DNA from: Nocardioides zeae
GTDB taxonomy: Bacteria; Actinomycetota; Actinomycetes; Propionibacteriales; Nocardioidaceae
Assembly (NCBI RefSeq): GCF_010686755.1
Contig: NZ_JAAGXA010000002.1
Location: forward strand, 124,001 to 188,000
Reading direction: 5' to 3'
Length of the DNA stretch: 64,000 nucleotides
Part shown: positions 23,521-33,527 of the stretch, one piece after another
How the letters are laid out: each line of letters starts with the position of its first letter
How positions within the stretch are numbered: the stretch's first letter is position 1
Notes under the pieces: generated by a model
What the model saw: only the letters and a program-made list of their open reading frames with translations
What the model was told of the DNA's origin: nothing
The model's database searches: none
Program-made: the position numbers and the translations under genes

Positions 23521-24979
23521 AGCACGAGCCGCGGCCGAGCTCGGAGGCGACCTCGACCCGGCCACCGAGCCGCTCCACCAGCCTCCGCACGATCGTCAGC
23601 CCGAGTCCCGACCCGGACTGCTCGAGCGCGGCGGGGTTGGTGGAGCGGAAGAACTCGGTGAACAGGTGGCGCTGGTCGGTGTCGCTGATGCCGATGCCGG
23701 TGTCGTGCACCTCGATCCGCACGTGATCGGCGTCGGCGACGACCGCGACGCGCACCGTGCCGCCGTGCGGCGTGTACTTCACGGCGTTGCCGACGAGGTT
23801 GGAGAGCACGTGGCCGAGGTCCGTCGGGTCGGCGAGCGCGAGCGGTGCGTCGTCTGGGACGTCGAGCCCGAGGGCGATGGACTTCGCGGCGGCGGTGACC
23901 GCCACCGCCTCGACGGCCCACCGGGCGGCGGTCGCCACGTCGCACGGCGTGGACACCGCCGCCCGCGGTGACTGCGCCTGGGTGACGACGAGCAGGTTGT
24001 CGATGGTGCTGCCCATGAGGTCGACACCCCGGCGGATGTAGGCGGCCGCGTCGAGGTCGCCCTCGGCGGGCTCCGGCATGAGGTCGAGCGCCGCCGAGAT
24101 GGTGGTGAGCGGTGTCCGCAGCTCGTGGGCGAGCGTCGTGATCATGCGCCCGCGGTACTGCTCCAGCCGGCGCAGCTCGTCGGCCGCCCGGCGCTCGAGG
24201 TGCCGGGCGCGGGCCGCGAGCACGACCTGGCCGAGGTCGTGGCCGAGGTCGAGCGCCGTCGCGCGCTCCGCGTCCGACCACGGCGGGTCCTCCGCACCGC
24301 GGAACACCCCGAACACCCCCAGGCAGGTCTCGCCGGCCCCGACGGGCGCCAGCAGCGCCCGGGAGAGCCCGATCCGCGCCAGGTCGACGATCCAGCCGCC
24401 GAGCAGCAGGTGGGCGTAGCGGTCGTCGGCGAGCTCCTCGACGCGGTCGAGGTCGTCGGCCGCGAGCGACCAGGTCTCCTGCGTGCGCCAGCAGGCCTCC
24501 ATGATCCGCCGGAAGGTCGGCTGCAGGGCGTCGGGCACCGGGGGCAGGCGGGAGGGGATCGCGTGGAGCGCGTCCGTCCCGGGGACCCCCTCGTAGATCC
24601 GGGTCTTGACCGCGCTCGCCCCCAGCGCCCGGAGGAGCTCACTCTCGGAGGCGGCGAGCACGGCACCCGGGTCCTCCGCCGCGACCGCCGCACGGACGGC
24701 CGCCCGGGCCGCGGTCGCCTGCCGCACCTGCTCGGCGGCGCCGCGGTCGTCCGCACCCGCGCTGTCCTCCGCCCAGAGGAGCGCGTACGCCGCGAGCCCC
24801 GGCACCTCCACCACCGAGCCCCCGTCGGGGAGGTCGGCGGGCACGCGCCGTACGACGGCAGCGTCGAGGAGCCGCTCGCGCAGACCGGCCGGGACCGCGC
24901 CGCGGGACACCGCGACCCGGGCCCCGCGAGGGTCGTCCGGGTCCTCGACGACGAGGAGCACCCCAGCGCCAGCGTCCAT
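23495..24979 (-). CDS. Orphan sensor histidine kinase with GAF-like sensor
   Basis: A 494-residue soluble kinase with no membrane segments. The N-terminal 110 residues are of unknown fold; a GAF-like domain spans about 115-260 (WIVDLARIGLSRALLAPV...GVFGVF). The HisKA box MITTLAHELRTPLTT holds the phospho-accepting His285, followed by the ATPase N box (LSNLVGNAVKYTPHGG), G1 (DTGIGI) and G2 (GSGLGLTIVRRL). No response regulator is adjacent, so its partner is elsewhere. Its 3' end overlaps the convergent permease gene by 26 bases. Confidence 0.9.
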   Translation of the reverse strand: MDAGAGVLLVVEDPDDPRGARVAVSRGAVPAGLRERLLDAAVVRRVPADLPDGGSVVEVPGLAAYALLWAEDSAGADDRGAAEQVRQATAARAAVRAAVAAEDPGAVLAASESELLRALGASAVKTRIYEGVPGTDALHAIPSRLPPVPDALQPTFRRIMEACWRTQETWSLAADDLDRVEELADDRYAHLLLGGWIVDLARIGLSRALLAPVGAGETCLGVFGVFRGAEDPPWSDAERATALDLGHDLGQVVLAARARHLERRAADELRRLEQYRGRMITTLAHELRTPLTTISAALDLMPEPAEGDLDAAAYIRRGVDLMGSTIDNLLVVTQAQSPRAAVSTPCDVATAARWAVEAVAVTAAAKSIALGLDVPDDAPLALADPTDLGHVLSNLVGNAVKYTPHGGTVRVAVVADADHVRIEVHDTGIGISDTDQRHLFTEFFRSTNPAALEQSGSGLGLTIVRRLVERLGGRVEVASELGRGSCFSVELPRA

Positions 24980-25094
24980 GTCCCCCTCCGGCCCGAGCGT
25001 CGTCGCAGCTCCCCCGTCATCGGCGCGGCCGAGCGGGACCTGAGCAGGATCTTGGTGGAGATCGTGGGTCGGCGCAGGGGATCGGGCGGACAGG

Positions 25095-26579
25095 TCAGGA
25101 CGCGGGCGAGCGCTCCGCGGGCGCGAGCCAGGACGGCGGCGCGACGATGCGCTCGACGCGGGCGCGGGAGCGGGACGTGGCGAAGAGGAGCGCCACGGTG
25201 CCCGTCGCGATCATCGACCCCATGACGATCGCGAGGTAGGCCCCGTGCAGCGAGGAGTCGAGGGGCGCCACGACACCCGCGACGACCGACACGAAGAGCA
25301 CGCCGAGCGCGCCGAGGCGGTGGAGGCGGAGCGGGGCGAGGAAGGGGACGACCCAGAGGAAGTACCAGAGGTGCACCACGGGACTGAGGAGCACCATCGC
25401 GCCCATGACGGCGGCGACCGCGGCGACGGCCCGTTCCTTCCGGCCTGTCGGCCAGCGCAGCGCCACCCAGGCCGCGACGGCGATCGCCGCGACGTTGCCG
25501 ACGAGGCGGGTGATCTCGAGGAACGTCGCCGGCGGGGTGCCGAGCCCGGTGAGCGTGGCGACGTCGTCGAGCGCGCCACCCACGACCGTGGGCAGCGACA
25601 GGGGCGTGTTGACGGTGCCGGGCACCGTCAACGCCTCGATCCAGCCCAGGCCGACCCCCCAGGCGAGGCCGAGCGCGACGAGGCAGGCGACCGAGACCGT
25701 CGCGACCGCGGCGAGACGCCGCAGCCGCTGCACCAGCGTCGCGGCGAGGGGCAGGCTCACGAGCGCGACGGCGATGCAGACGAGGCCGCCGGGGGCCTTG
25801 ACGGCCGCGGCGAGGCCGCCCAGCACCGCCCCGAGCACCCACGACCGCTCGGCGGCCACGACGAGGGCCGCGGCCATCAGCCCCACCATGGTGAGGTCGT
25901 TGTGCAGCCCGCCGGCACCGTTCGCGAGCATGAGCGGGGAGGCGCAGACGATGGCGGTCGCGAGCGCCGGGTTCACCCCTGACCAGCCGGCCATCCGGGG
26001 CACGGCCCACGCCAGCAGGGCCAGGCCGGCCAGCGCCGCGAGGCGGTGGATGACGACGAGCACCCAGGGGTTGCCCGTCACGGTCGCGGCGAGGTCGCCG
26101 ATCGCGAGGGGCAGCGGGCCGTACGGCGTCACCGTGCCCATCCACCGCGGGTCGACCGCCTCGACGACGGGGCCGCCGAGCACGTTCGGCCCGTAGAGGT
26201 ACGGCGACGCGTCGACGTTCGTCATCGTGCCCTGCGCCGCGTAGGACCAGCCGTCGCGGCTGAACAGCGGGGGCGCGAGCAGCAGGGGCGCGCACCAGAG
26301 GAGCGTGCAGTAGCGGACGCGGTCGACCGCGTCGGCGGGGTCCGTGCCGTCCCGGGCCACCGCCCGGCACAGCGAGAGCCACGCCGCCCCCAGGAGGCCG
26401 AGGCCGAGCATCACGAGGGCGAGACCGAGCATGCGGCCCGCGGTCGTGGCGCGGGCGTCGGCGAGCAGCTCCAGCTGCAGGACCGGCGCGGAGCGCGGGA
26501 TGGTCGAGACGACGAAGCCCCCCACGAGCACGAGCGACGAGCCGAGCACGCCGCGCGCGATCATGGCGGGGGACAGCAC
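25095..26579 (-). CDS. MptB-like polyprenol-phosphomannose mannosyltransferase
   Basis: A 494-residue membrane protein with about thirteen hydrophobic segments and the first-loop sequence LFSRDGWSYAAQGTMTNVDASPY seen in GT-C mannosyltransferases of the MptA/MptB group; the Asp of SRDGWSY is the expected metal-binding or catalytic acid. These enzymes extend alpha-1,6-mannan for lipomannan/lipoarabinomannan using polyprenyl-phosphomannose at the outer face of the membrane. GTG at 26579; an ATG five codons in (26564) is an equally good start. Monocistronic. Confidence 0.85.
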   Translation of the reverse strand: MLSPAMIARGVLGSSLVLVGGFVVSTIPRSAPVLQLELLADARATTAGRMLGLALVMLGLGLLGAAWLSLCRAVARDGTDPADAVDRVRYCTLLWCAPLLLAPPLFSRDGWSYAAQGTMTNVDASPYLYGPNVLGGPVVEAVDPRWMGTVTPYGPLPLAIGDLAATVTGNPWVLVVIHRLAALAGLALLAWAVPRMAGWSGVNPALATAIVCASPLMLANGAGGLHNDLTMVGLMAAALVVAAERSWVLGAVLGGLAAAVKAPGGLVCIAVALVSLPLAATLVQRLRRLAAVATVSVACLVALGLAWGVGLGWIEALTVPGTVNTPLSLPTVVGGALDDVATLTGLGTPPATFLEITRLVGNVAAIAVAAWVALRWPTGRKERAVAAVAAVMGAMVLLSPVVHLWYFLWVVPFLAPLRLHRLGALGVLFVSVVAGVVAPLDSSLHGAYLAIVMGSMIATGTVALLFATSRSRARVERIVAPPSWLAPAERSPAS

Positions 26580-26659
26580 CGGCGCAGGCTAGGCCGACGG
26601 TCGCACCCGCTCCCCCACCGATGCTCGACCGGGTGGCGACGAGTGCGTGAACATCCGCG

Positions 26660-27232
26660 TCACGCCCCCGGCAGCAGCCCCGCCACCAGCGCGTCGACCA
26701 CGGCGTCGGTGGAGGTCGCGGAGTCGACCGACACCGTGAGCCGGTCGAGCAGCAGCCCGTCCACGGCGTAGTGGAGCAGCGCGATCTCGGCGGCCCCGCC
26801 GGGCAGTCCGGCCGCCGCGTTGTAGGCCACGTCGGCCGCGAACCCGGCGGCCAGGGTGGCGCCCATGAGCGCCGCCACCTCGGGCCGACGCGCGGCCTCC
26901 AGACGCATCTCGAACCACGCCAGGGCGACCTCCCGCGAGGCCGTCATGCGTGCGACCACGTAGCGCAGGTGCGCGGCGTAGGACGCGTGGTCGGGCGGCT
27001 CCGCGCGCAGCCGGGCCACCACGGCGGGGTCGGGCGCGATCCGCTCCCCGATCCGCGCGACGACGCCGGCGAGCAGGTCGGCCCGCGAGCGGAAGTAGTT
27101 GGACGTCGTGCCCGCCGGTTCGTCGGCCCGGCGGTCGACCGCGCGGTGGGTGAGGCCGCGCGACCCCTCCTCGGCCAGCACCCCGATCGCCGCGTCGGCG
27201 AGCCGGGCGCGTCGCTCCTCGTTCCGTGCCAC
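26660..27232 (-). CDS. TetR-family transcriptional regulator
   Basis: A 190-residue protein with an N-terminal TetR helix-turn-helix (residues 8-54; GSRGLTHRAVDRRADEPAGTTSNYFRSRADLL) and a C-terminal helical ligand domain that ends in a TetR_C-like region. GTG start at 27232. It faces the RibD-like reductase gene at 27313; the 80-base gap contains a clear 43-base interrupted palindrome, so it probably represses both genes by binding there. Effector unknown. Confidence 0.9.
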   Translation of the reverse strand: MARNEERRARLADAAIGVLAEEGSRGLTHRAVDRRADEPAGTTSNYFRSRADLLAGVVARIGERIAPDPAVVARLRAEPPDHASYAAHLRYVVARMTASREVALAWFEMRLEAARRPEVAALMGATLAAGFAADVAYNAAAGLPGGAAEIALLHYAVDGLLLDRLTVSVDSATSTDAVVDALVAGLLPGA

Positions 27233-27252
27233 GGCCGCAGCCTAGCCCAACC

Positions 27253-27295
27253 ACGACAGATGTAGTAGTTTGCCTCGGACCACTACATCCGTCGT
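27253..27295. promoter_or_regulatory. Likely TetR operator, ACGAC-N-GATGTAGT inverted repeat
   Basis: ACGAC-A-GATGTAGT and ACTACATC-C-GTCGT form perfect 13-base arms (one unpaired position each) separated by 15 bases. It lies in the divergent gap between the TetR gene and the RibD-like gene and is unusually AT-rich for this window, so it should cover both promoters. Confidence 0.8.
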
Positions 27296-27312
27296 ACATC
27301 TCGGAGGTCCCC

Positions 27313-27882
27313 GTGCGCGCGCTCACCTACTACGTCGCCGTCTCGCTCGACGGCCGGATCGCCGGCCCCGACGACGACTACTCCGCGTTCCCCGTCGAGG
27401 GCGACCACATCGCGATGATCCTCCGCGACTACCGCGACACCCTGCCCGGCGCCGCGCTCGCAGCCCTCGGCCTCGCGGCCGACCGCGCGCGCTTTGACAC
27501 GGTGCTCATGGGGTGGAACACGTACGCCGCGGGCTTCGCCCACACCCGCGACCCGTACCCGCACCTGCGCCAGGTCGTCTTCTCGCGCTCGCGCACGCAG
27601 GCCGACGCCGCGCCGGGCGTCACGGTCACCGACGAGGACCCGGTCCGCGTCGTACGGCGGCTCAAGGAGGAGGACGGCAGCGGGATCTGGCTCTGCGGGG
27701 GCGGGGTGCTCGCCGCCGCCCTCGCCGACGAGATCGACCACCTCGTGCTCAAGGTCAACCCGCTCGTCCTCGGCGAGGGGCCCAGCCTGTTCGCCGGGCC
27801 GTACGCGCCGCGCCACCTCCGACTGACGCGAGCCACGCCGTACGGCTCCGGTGTCGTCGTCACGGAGCACGCCCGCGCGTGA
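27313..27882 (+). CDS. RibD C-terminal/dihydrofolate reductase-fold protein
   Basis: A 189-residue protein of the RibD_C/DHFR superfamily. It starts with TYYVAVSLDGRIAGPDDDYSAF, the typical first strand and loop, has VLMGWNTYA (NADPH-binding region) and GIWLCGGGVLAAAL (glycine-rich strand before the cofactor). Such stand-alone proteins are NADPH-dependent reductases, often under TetR control. GTG start with GGAGG at 27303-27307. The substrate is unknown. Confidence 0.87.
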   Translation: MRALTYYVAVSLDGRIAGPDDDYSAFPVEGDHIAMILRDYRDTLPGAALAALGLAADRARFDTVLMGWNTYAAGFAHTRDPYPHLRQVVFSRSRTQADAAPGVTVTDEDPVRVVRRLKEEDGSGIWLCGGGVLAAALADEIDHLVLKVNPLVLGEGPSLFAGPYAPRHLRLTRATPYGSGVVVTEHARA

Positions 27883-27932
27883 GAGGGTCGGCCCCGGAAG
27901 GCGCCCGGGGAGGGTCGCTGGAGAGGGAGCTG

Positions 27933-28469
27933 ATGCGTCGACGGGTCGCGGGGACGGTCACGGCACTGGCGGGGCTCGCCCTGCTCGCGGGGTGCAGCGA
28001 CGAGGTCCCCGACTTCACCCCGACCCAGGTCGCGGACGCCGTGGCGGAGCAGGTCGGCCGGTCGACGACCACCCCGCCCTCGCCGATCTCGTGCGGTGGC
28101 CTCGAGCCGGAGGTGGACGCCCGCACGACGTGCACCTACGTGCTCGAGGACCGCACCCAGGACGCCGACGTCGTCGTCTCGGCCGTCGACGGCACCGAGG
28201 TGGAGTTCCGCGTCGACCCGGTCCGCACCTACCTGACGACGACCCAGCTGACACCCCTGGTGGCGCAGGAGCTGACCGACGAGGGCAGCACCGGGGAGGT
28301 GACCTGCCTCGACGACCTCGACCTCGAGCTGGGGATCCGCGTCTACTGCACGCAGACCACCGAGGCCGGCCCGGTCGACCTCGCCGTCACCGCGCGCAGC
28401 GGGGCCGCCGACCCGGTGAGCCTCGAGATCGCGCTCGACGACCGCGACGCCAGCCAGAACGGGCAGTGA
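27933..28469 (+). CDS. Lipoprotein with two DUF4333-like repeats
   Basis: A 178-residue lipoprotein (lipobox ALLAGC, Cys21). The mature part has two related modules, each a CysX-rich strand pair: SCGGLEPEVDARTTCTYV...VEFRVD and TCLDDLDLELGIRVYCTQT...VSLEIAL, which fits the DUF4333 pattern of actinobacterial cell-surface proteins, with one Cys pair per module. ATG at 27933 with GAGAGGGAG upstream. Function unknown; located outside the membrane. Confidence 0.8.
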   Translation: MRRRVAGTVTALAGLALLAGCSDEVPDFTPTQVADAVAEQVGRSTTTPPSPISCGGLEPEVDARTTCTYVLEDRTQDADVVVSAVDGTEVEFRVDPVRTYLTTTQLTPLVAQELTDEGSTGEVTCLDDLDLELGIRVYCTQTTEAGPVDLAVTARSGAADPVSLEIALDDRDASQNGQ

Positions 28470-28485
28470 CCCTATCCTCTGATCC

Positions 28486-29670
<1,185 letters not shown>

Positions 29671-29678
29671 GCCCTTCC

Positions 29679-29729
29679 CCTCTCCGCCCCCGTGCCATAA
29701 CCTGACTTATGGACACGGGGGTGGAGAGG
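29679..29729 (+). promoter_or_regulatory. Long hairpin overlapping the ribosome-binding site of the next gene
   Basis: Arms of about 22 bases (29679-29700 and 29707-29729) pair almost perfectly, from CCTCTCC/GGAGAGG at the base to CCATAA/TTATGG at the top, around CCTGAC. The right arm contains GGAGAGG, the likely ribosome-binding site of the gene starting at 29741, 11 bases on. It begins 8 bases after the thiolase stop, so it could terminate thiolase transcripts or mask translation of the next gene. Confidence 0.7.
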
Positions 29730-29740
29730 AGCGAGGCGTC

Positions 29741-30616
29741 ATGGCGACGGACTACTGGCAGCGCCGGCACGACACGATGGATCCCGAGACGGCGTACGTC
29801 GAGATCTACCGCGACCTGAGCCAGCACGAGTTCTGGTGGGACATGGTGCAGTCGCTGAGCTTCGCGCTCTTCCGCACCTACGCCGTGCCCAGCATCGGCG
29901 AGCTGCTCGACGCCACGGGCGAGTTCACCGACCGCCGCCAGCAGCGGTACGACGACACCGTGCTCCTGCTGGACGCGCCCCTGGTCCACGGCTTCGAGAG
30001 CCCGGAGGGCCGCACGGCGGTGCGGCGGATCAACCAGATGCACCGCGCCTACGACATCAGCAACGACGACATGCGCTACGTGCTGTCGACGTTCGTCGTC
30101 GTGCCCAAGCGCTGGATCGACGACTTCGGCCGCCGCCCGCTCTCCGACGTCGAGCTGCGGGCGAGCGTCAACTACTACCGCGCCCTCGGGCGCCACATGG
30201 CGATCCGCGACGTGCCCGCGACGTACGACGAGTTCGCCGACCTCATGGACTCCTACGAGGCGGAGCACTTCGCCCCCTCCCCCGGCTCCCGGCGCGTGGC
30301 GGACGCGCTCGTCGAGCTGGCGACGACGTTCTACCCACGCCCCTTCGCCGGCGGCGTGCGGCTGTTCGTGCTCGGGATGCTCGACGAGCCCCTGCGGGAG
30401 GCGCTGGGCTACGACGACCCCGGACGCCTCGTGCGCCACGGTGCCCGCACGGCGCTGCGTGCCCGGGCGCGCGCGCTGCGGGCCCTGCCCCCGCGGCGAC
30501 GGCCGAAGCTCGCGCGGGACATGCCGCGGATCCGCAGCTATCCCGGCGGCTTCGACCTCGCCGACCTCGGCACCTTCCCCGCCCGCCCCGCCGGGGGTTG
30601 CCCCGTCCCGCACTGA
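29741..30616 (+). CDS. Oxygenase MpaB-family protein (DUF2236)
   Basis: A 291-residue soluble protein of the DUF2236 family, whose characterised members (latex-clearing protein, MpaB) are haem-dependent oxygenases. The family core is visible as INQMHRAYDISNDDMRYVLS followed by WIDDFGRRPLSDVE, with His in QMHRAY as the probable haem ligand. The C-terminal 80 residues are Arg/Pro-rich. The start ATG lies 11 bases after a strong hairpin that contains the ribosome-binding site. Substrate unknown. Confidence 0.87.
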   Translation: MATDYWQRRHDTMDPETAYVEIYRDLSQHEFWWDMVQSLSFALFRTYAVPSIGELLDATGEFTDRRQQRYDDTVLLLDAPLVHGFESPEGRTAVRRINQMHRAYDISNDDMRYVLSTFVVVPKRWIDDFGRRPLSDVELRASVNYYRALGRHMAIRDVPATYDEFADLMDSYEAEHFAPSPGSRRVADALVELATTFYPRPFAGGVRLFVLGMLDEPLREALGYDDPGRLVRHGARTALRARARALRALPPRRRPKLARDMPRIRSYPGGFDLADLGTFPARPAGGCPVPH

Positions 30617-30630
30617 GGGCGCGGCTCGGG

Positions 30631-30722
30631 CGTCGAGCTTGGTCGAACGGCGCGGCGTGCGCGTCGAGTTGGCTTGCACGGCGCGGTAGGGACGTCGAGA
30701 TTGGTCGAACGGTGCGGCGTAA
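30631..30722 (+). repeat. Three tandem 31-base repeats (CGTCGAG...GGCGCGGCGT)
   Basis: Copies begin near 30631, 30662 and 30693. The consensus is CGTCGAG-N2-TTGGTCGAAC with GGCGCGGCGT following. Two related copies occur at 38431-38490, so the unit is dispersed. Confidence 0.7.
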
Positions 30723-30764
30723 CCTCTGAGCGAAGCCAGGCCGACCCAGGCCGCACCGCCACAC

Positions 30765-30824
30765 GAAATGTGCGACTGGGGCATCCCCGACCCGGCCCAG
30801 CCCGCACCAGCCGCACAGTCTTGG
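30765..30824 (+). repeat. Solitary TGTGC-type palindromic element
   Basis: GAAATGTGCGACTGGGGC, then an inner GGGGCATCCCC hairpin and CCCAG, then AGCCGCACAGTC. It matches the outer TGTGCG/CCGCACA stem of the elements at 7419, 50088 and 50277, in the same orientation. Confidence 0.75.
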
Positions 30825-30986
30825 CCCCCACGCTCCGCACCAGCGCTGGCGGCGACCCGGACCGAGCTGGGGAAGCCGTCGACGACCGCCGAGACGCGGC
30901 CCCAGCGCGACGTCGTCCACAGCCCGGTACGGCGACTCGTCCTACGTCTCGCAGGACTGTCGGTGGGTGCGGGTTGAGTGGTGGCC

Positions 30987-32501
30987 ATGACGGGGGTCAG
31001 CTCTTCTGGTGACGCCGATGGCTTCGAGCCACCGGTGCCGGAGCCCCCTGCCGATTTCCTGGTCGACGAACCGGTCCCGGACTGGTTGGAGCACGCCTTC
31101 ACCACGGGCGAGTGGCCTGAGGAGGCGACGCTGGGGTGCCGGATCGTGGACCGGGAGGGTCGGTACGACGCGGCTGAGCCCGTCGCGGAGCCCGAGCCTG
31201 GGTGGGCGGTGCCGGGCGTCGGCACTGCTGCGGGTGCGGGTGCGGTGGATGTGGGGCATCCGATGTTGGAGGCGATCCGGACAGCGACGGCGGTGCTGGA
31301 CACCGACGGGCGTACCGGGCTGGGGTGGTTGGGTGCCCCGCAGACCGGTATCGCGCTCGTCGATGCGCACCGGCTGGTCGCACGGGCGTCGGCGCTGGTG
31401 GCGGTGTTGGTGCAGCACGCCGAGGACGTCGAGCTGTACCGGGAGAACGGTGCCTCGACCGCGGCGGTGTGGTTGGCGAACGCGACCGCTGCGACGCGTC
31501 GCGATGCCTACCGGTTCGCGCGCGTCGGGGCCGCCGTCGTCGAGGAGACGGGGCGGTACCGGACCCACCTCGGCCCCGGCTGCCTGACCGGCGTCGTGGA
31601 CCTCGAGCAGGCCGACGTCATCGTCAAGGCCCTCGACGCCCTACCCGAAGACCTGCCGGCCGAGGTAGCACTGCGGGCAGAAGAGGTGCTGGTCGGGTAC
31701 GCCACCGACCACGACGCGAAGGCCCTGCGAGCGCTGGGGAAGAAGATCCTCACCGTCATCGCCCCCGAGATCGGCGAAGCACACGACGCAGCCCTCCTCG
31801 AGCGTGAGGAGCGCGAGGCCCGCGCCGCTTCACGGCTCAGCATGGTCTCCGACGGCCTAGGTCGCGTGTGGGGCCGCTTCGTCCTGCCCGAGCTGCACGG
31901 CGCGATGCTCCGCAAAGCCCTCGACGCCTACGCCGCACCAAAGCACCTCAACACCAACGAGGACCCCGACCAGCGGTTCGTCACCGGACGGCCCACACCG
32001 GAGCGCTACGGACGGGCCTTCCAACAGCTCCTGGAGATGCTCGACCACAAGGACCTCCCCGCCACCGGCGGCATGGGCGCGACCGTCGTCGTCACGATGA
32101 CGCTGGAGTCCCTGCAAGGCGGCCTCGCCTCAGCGTCCCTCGACACCGGCACCACGATCAGCGCATCCGAAGCCCGACGCCTCGCCTGCGAAGCAGGGAT
32201 CATCCCCGCGGTGCTCGGCACCCAGAGTGAGGTCCTCGACCTCGGCCGCACCACCCGCTTCCACACCAGAGCCATGCGCCTCGCCATGGCCACCCGGGAC
32301 GGCGGCTGCGTCGCCGAAGGCTGCAACCGGCCACCCCACCAGGCCCACGCCCACCACCTCACCGCATGGTCACAAGGCGGCCACACCACCGTGAACGACG
32401 GCTGCCTCCTCTGCGACCAGCACCACCACCAGATCCACGACCCGCTCTACCTCGTCGAGAGGCTCGGCACCGGCAAGCTCCGCTTCACGAGGCGGACGTG
32501 A
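30987..32501 (+). CDS. DUF222 protein with C-terminal HNH nuclease domain
   Basis: A protein of about 504 residues combining a DUF222 domain (about 80-400) with an HNH nuclease at the C-terminus: CVAEGCNRPPHQAHAHHLT, GGHTTVNDGCLLCDQHHHQIHD, where paired Cys bind structural zinc and His residues form the active site. Such proteins are present in many near-identical copies in actinobacteria and may be tied to mobile elements or nucleic-acid processing; their job is not established. GTG codons at 30978 and 30981 are alternative starts. Codon use is somewhat less GC-rich than in flanking genes. Confidence 0.85.
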   Translation: MTGVSSSGDADGFEPPVPEPPADFLVDEPVPDWLEHAFTTGEWPEEATLGCRIVDREGRYDAAEPVAEPEPGWAVPGVGTAAGAGAVDVGHPMLEAIRTATAVLDTDGRTGLGWLGAPQTGIALVDAHRLVARASALVAVLVQHAEDVELYRENGASTAAVWLANATAATRRDAYRFARVGAAVVEETGRYRTHLGPGCLTGVVDLEQADVIVKALDALPEDLPAEVALRAEEVLVGYATDHDAKALRALGKKILTVIAPEIGEAHDAALLEREEREARAASRLSMVSDGLGRVWGRFVLPELHGAMLRKALDAYAAPKHLNTNEDPDQRFVTGRPTPERYGRAFQQLLEMLDHKDLPATGGMGATVVVTMTLESLQGGLASASLDTGTTISASEARRLACEAGIIPAVLGTQSEVLDLGRTTRFHTRAMRLAMATRDGGCVAEGCNRPPHQAHAHHLTAWSQGGHTTVNDGCLLCDQHHHQIHDPLYLVERLGTGKLRFTRRT

Positions 32502-32572
32502 GCGACCCCGGAACGACGAACGAGGTGGAGCCACCCGGCATGCGGGCGGCCCCACCCCGTCGATGGACGAGG

Positions 32573-32595
32573 CCCGGACCCGAGACGAGTCCGGG
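32573..32595. terminator. Hairpin between convergent DUF222/HNH and binding-protein genes
   Basis: CCCGGAC and GTCCGGG pair perfectly around a 9-base loop in the 102-base convergent gap. No T-tract. Confidence 0.5.
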
Positions 32596-32603
32596 ACGGC
32601 ACG

Positions 32604-33527
32604 TCAGACCAGGCCCTGCTCCTCGAGCCACTCCTTGGCGATCGTGGAGGCGGGCGACTGGTCCTCGACGCTCTGCACGTTGAGCTCGCGCAGGCCGTCG
32701 GCCGTCAGCTTCGCGTTGACCTCGTTGATGATCGCGGCGGCCTCGTCGTCGACGTTGTCACTGGCGAGCGGCACGACGTTCGACGCGAGGAAGAGGCCCT
32801 CGGGGTCGTCGAGCACGACGAGGTCCTCCTGCGCGATCGACGGCGTCGCGGTGTAGATGATCGCGATCTGGATGTCGTCGTCCTTGAGCGCCTGCACGGT
32901 GAGGGGGCCGCCGCCGTCCTCGATGGGGGCGAAGTCCACGTCGACGCCGTAGGTGCCCGACAGCCCCTGCGGGCCGTTGGGACGGCTCTCGGCCTCGGAG
33001 TTCGCGCCGAGGGTGAGCGGCACGGGGACGTCGGCGAGGTCGGCGGCGGAGGTCACGCCGTACTCCTCCGAGAACTCCCGGGTCACCACGTAGGCGTCCT
33101 GGTCGGTCGCGTCGGACTGGTCGAGCACGCGGAGACCGTCGGGCACGGCCTCCTCGAGCGCGGCGTAGACGTCGTCGGCGAGGCGGGCCTCGGTGTCGGG
33201 CTCCCAGTACTGCAGCACGGGGCCGGTGTACTCGGGGAACAGGTCGATGTTGCCCTCCTCGATCTCGGGGAGGTAGGTCTCGCGCTGCCCGTTGCGGAAG
33301 TCGCGGGCGACGTCGTAGCCGCCGTCCTCCAGCGCCTGCGCGTAGATCTCGGCGATGATCTCGTTGGAGTAGTAGTCCTGGGACCCGACGACGATCGTGT
33401 CGCCGTCACCGCCTCCGGCGGACAGCGGGTCGGAGTCGCCGTCCCCGCCGCCGCACGCCGAGGCGAGCGCGAGGGCGGGGACGAGGGCGAGGGCCGCGCT
33501 CAGGCGGCGGCGCAGGGTGGGGGTCAT
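32604..33527 (-). CDS. Osmoprotectant (glycine betaine/choline-type) ABC binding lipoprotein
   Basis: A 307-residue lipoprotein (lipobox LASAC, Cys25) of the OpuAC/ProX family. The mature part starts DTIVVGSQDYYSNEIIAEIYAQ, and has the family motifs NIDLFPEYTGP (ligand cage) and IYTATPSI. It should bind quaternary ammonium compounds outside the cell. Last gene of a four-gene minus-strand operon (ATPase, permease, permease, binding protein), overlapping the upstream permease by four bases. Specificity for betaine, choline or carnitine cannot be told apart here. Confidence 0.9.
   Translation of the reverse strand: MTPTLRRRLSAALALVPALALASACGGGDGDSDPLSAGGGDGDTIVVGSQDYYSNEIIAEIYAQALEDGGYDVARDFRNGQRETYLPEIEEGNIDLFPEYTGPVLQYWEPDTEARLADDVYAALEEAVPDGLRVLDQSDATDQDAYVVTREFSEEYGVTSAADLADVPVPLTLGANSEAESRPNGPQGLSGTYGVDVDFAPIEDGGGPLTVQALKDDDIQIAIIYTATPSIAQEDLVVLDDPEGLFLASNVVPLASDNVDDEAAAIINEVNAKLTADGLRELNVQSVEDQSPASTIAKEWLEEQGLV

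Larger units (their letters stand above)
30617..30977. other. Gap holding two repeat families, upstream of the DUF222/HNH gene
   Basis: No gene is seen in these 361 bases. The left third holds three 31-base repeats (30631-30722), the middle one TGTGC-type palindrome (30765-30824), and the right third the presumed promoter of the DUF222/HNH gene with no obvious consensus. Confidence 0.5.
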
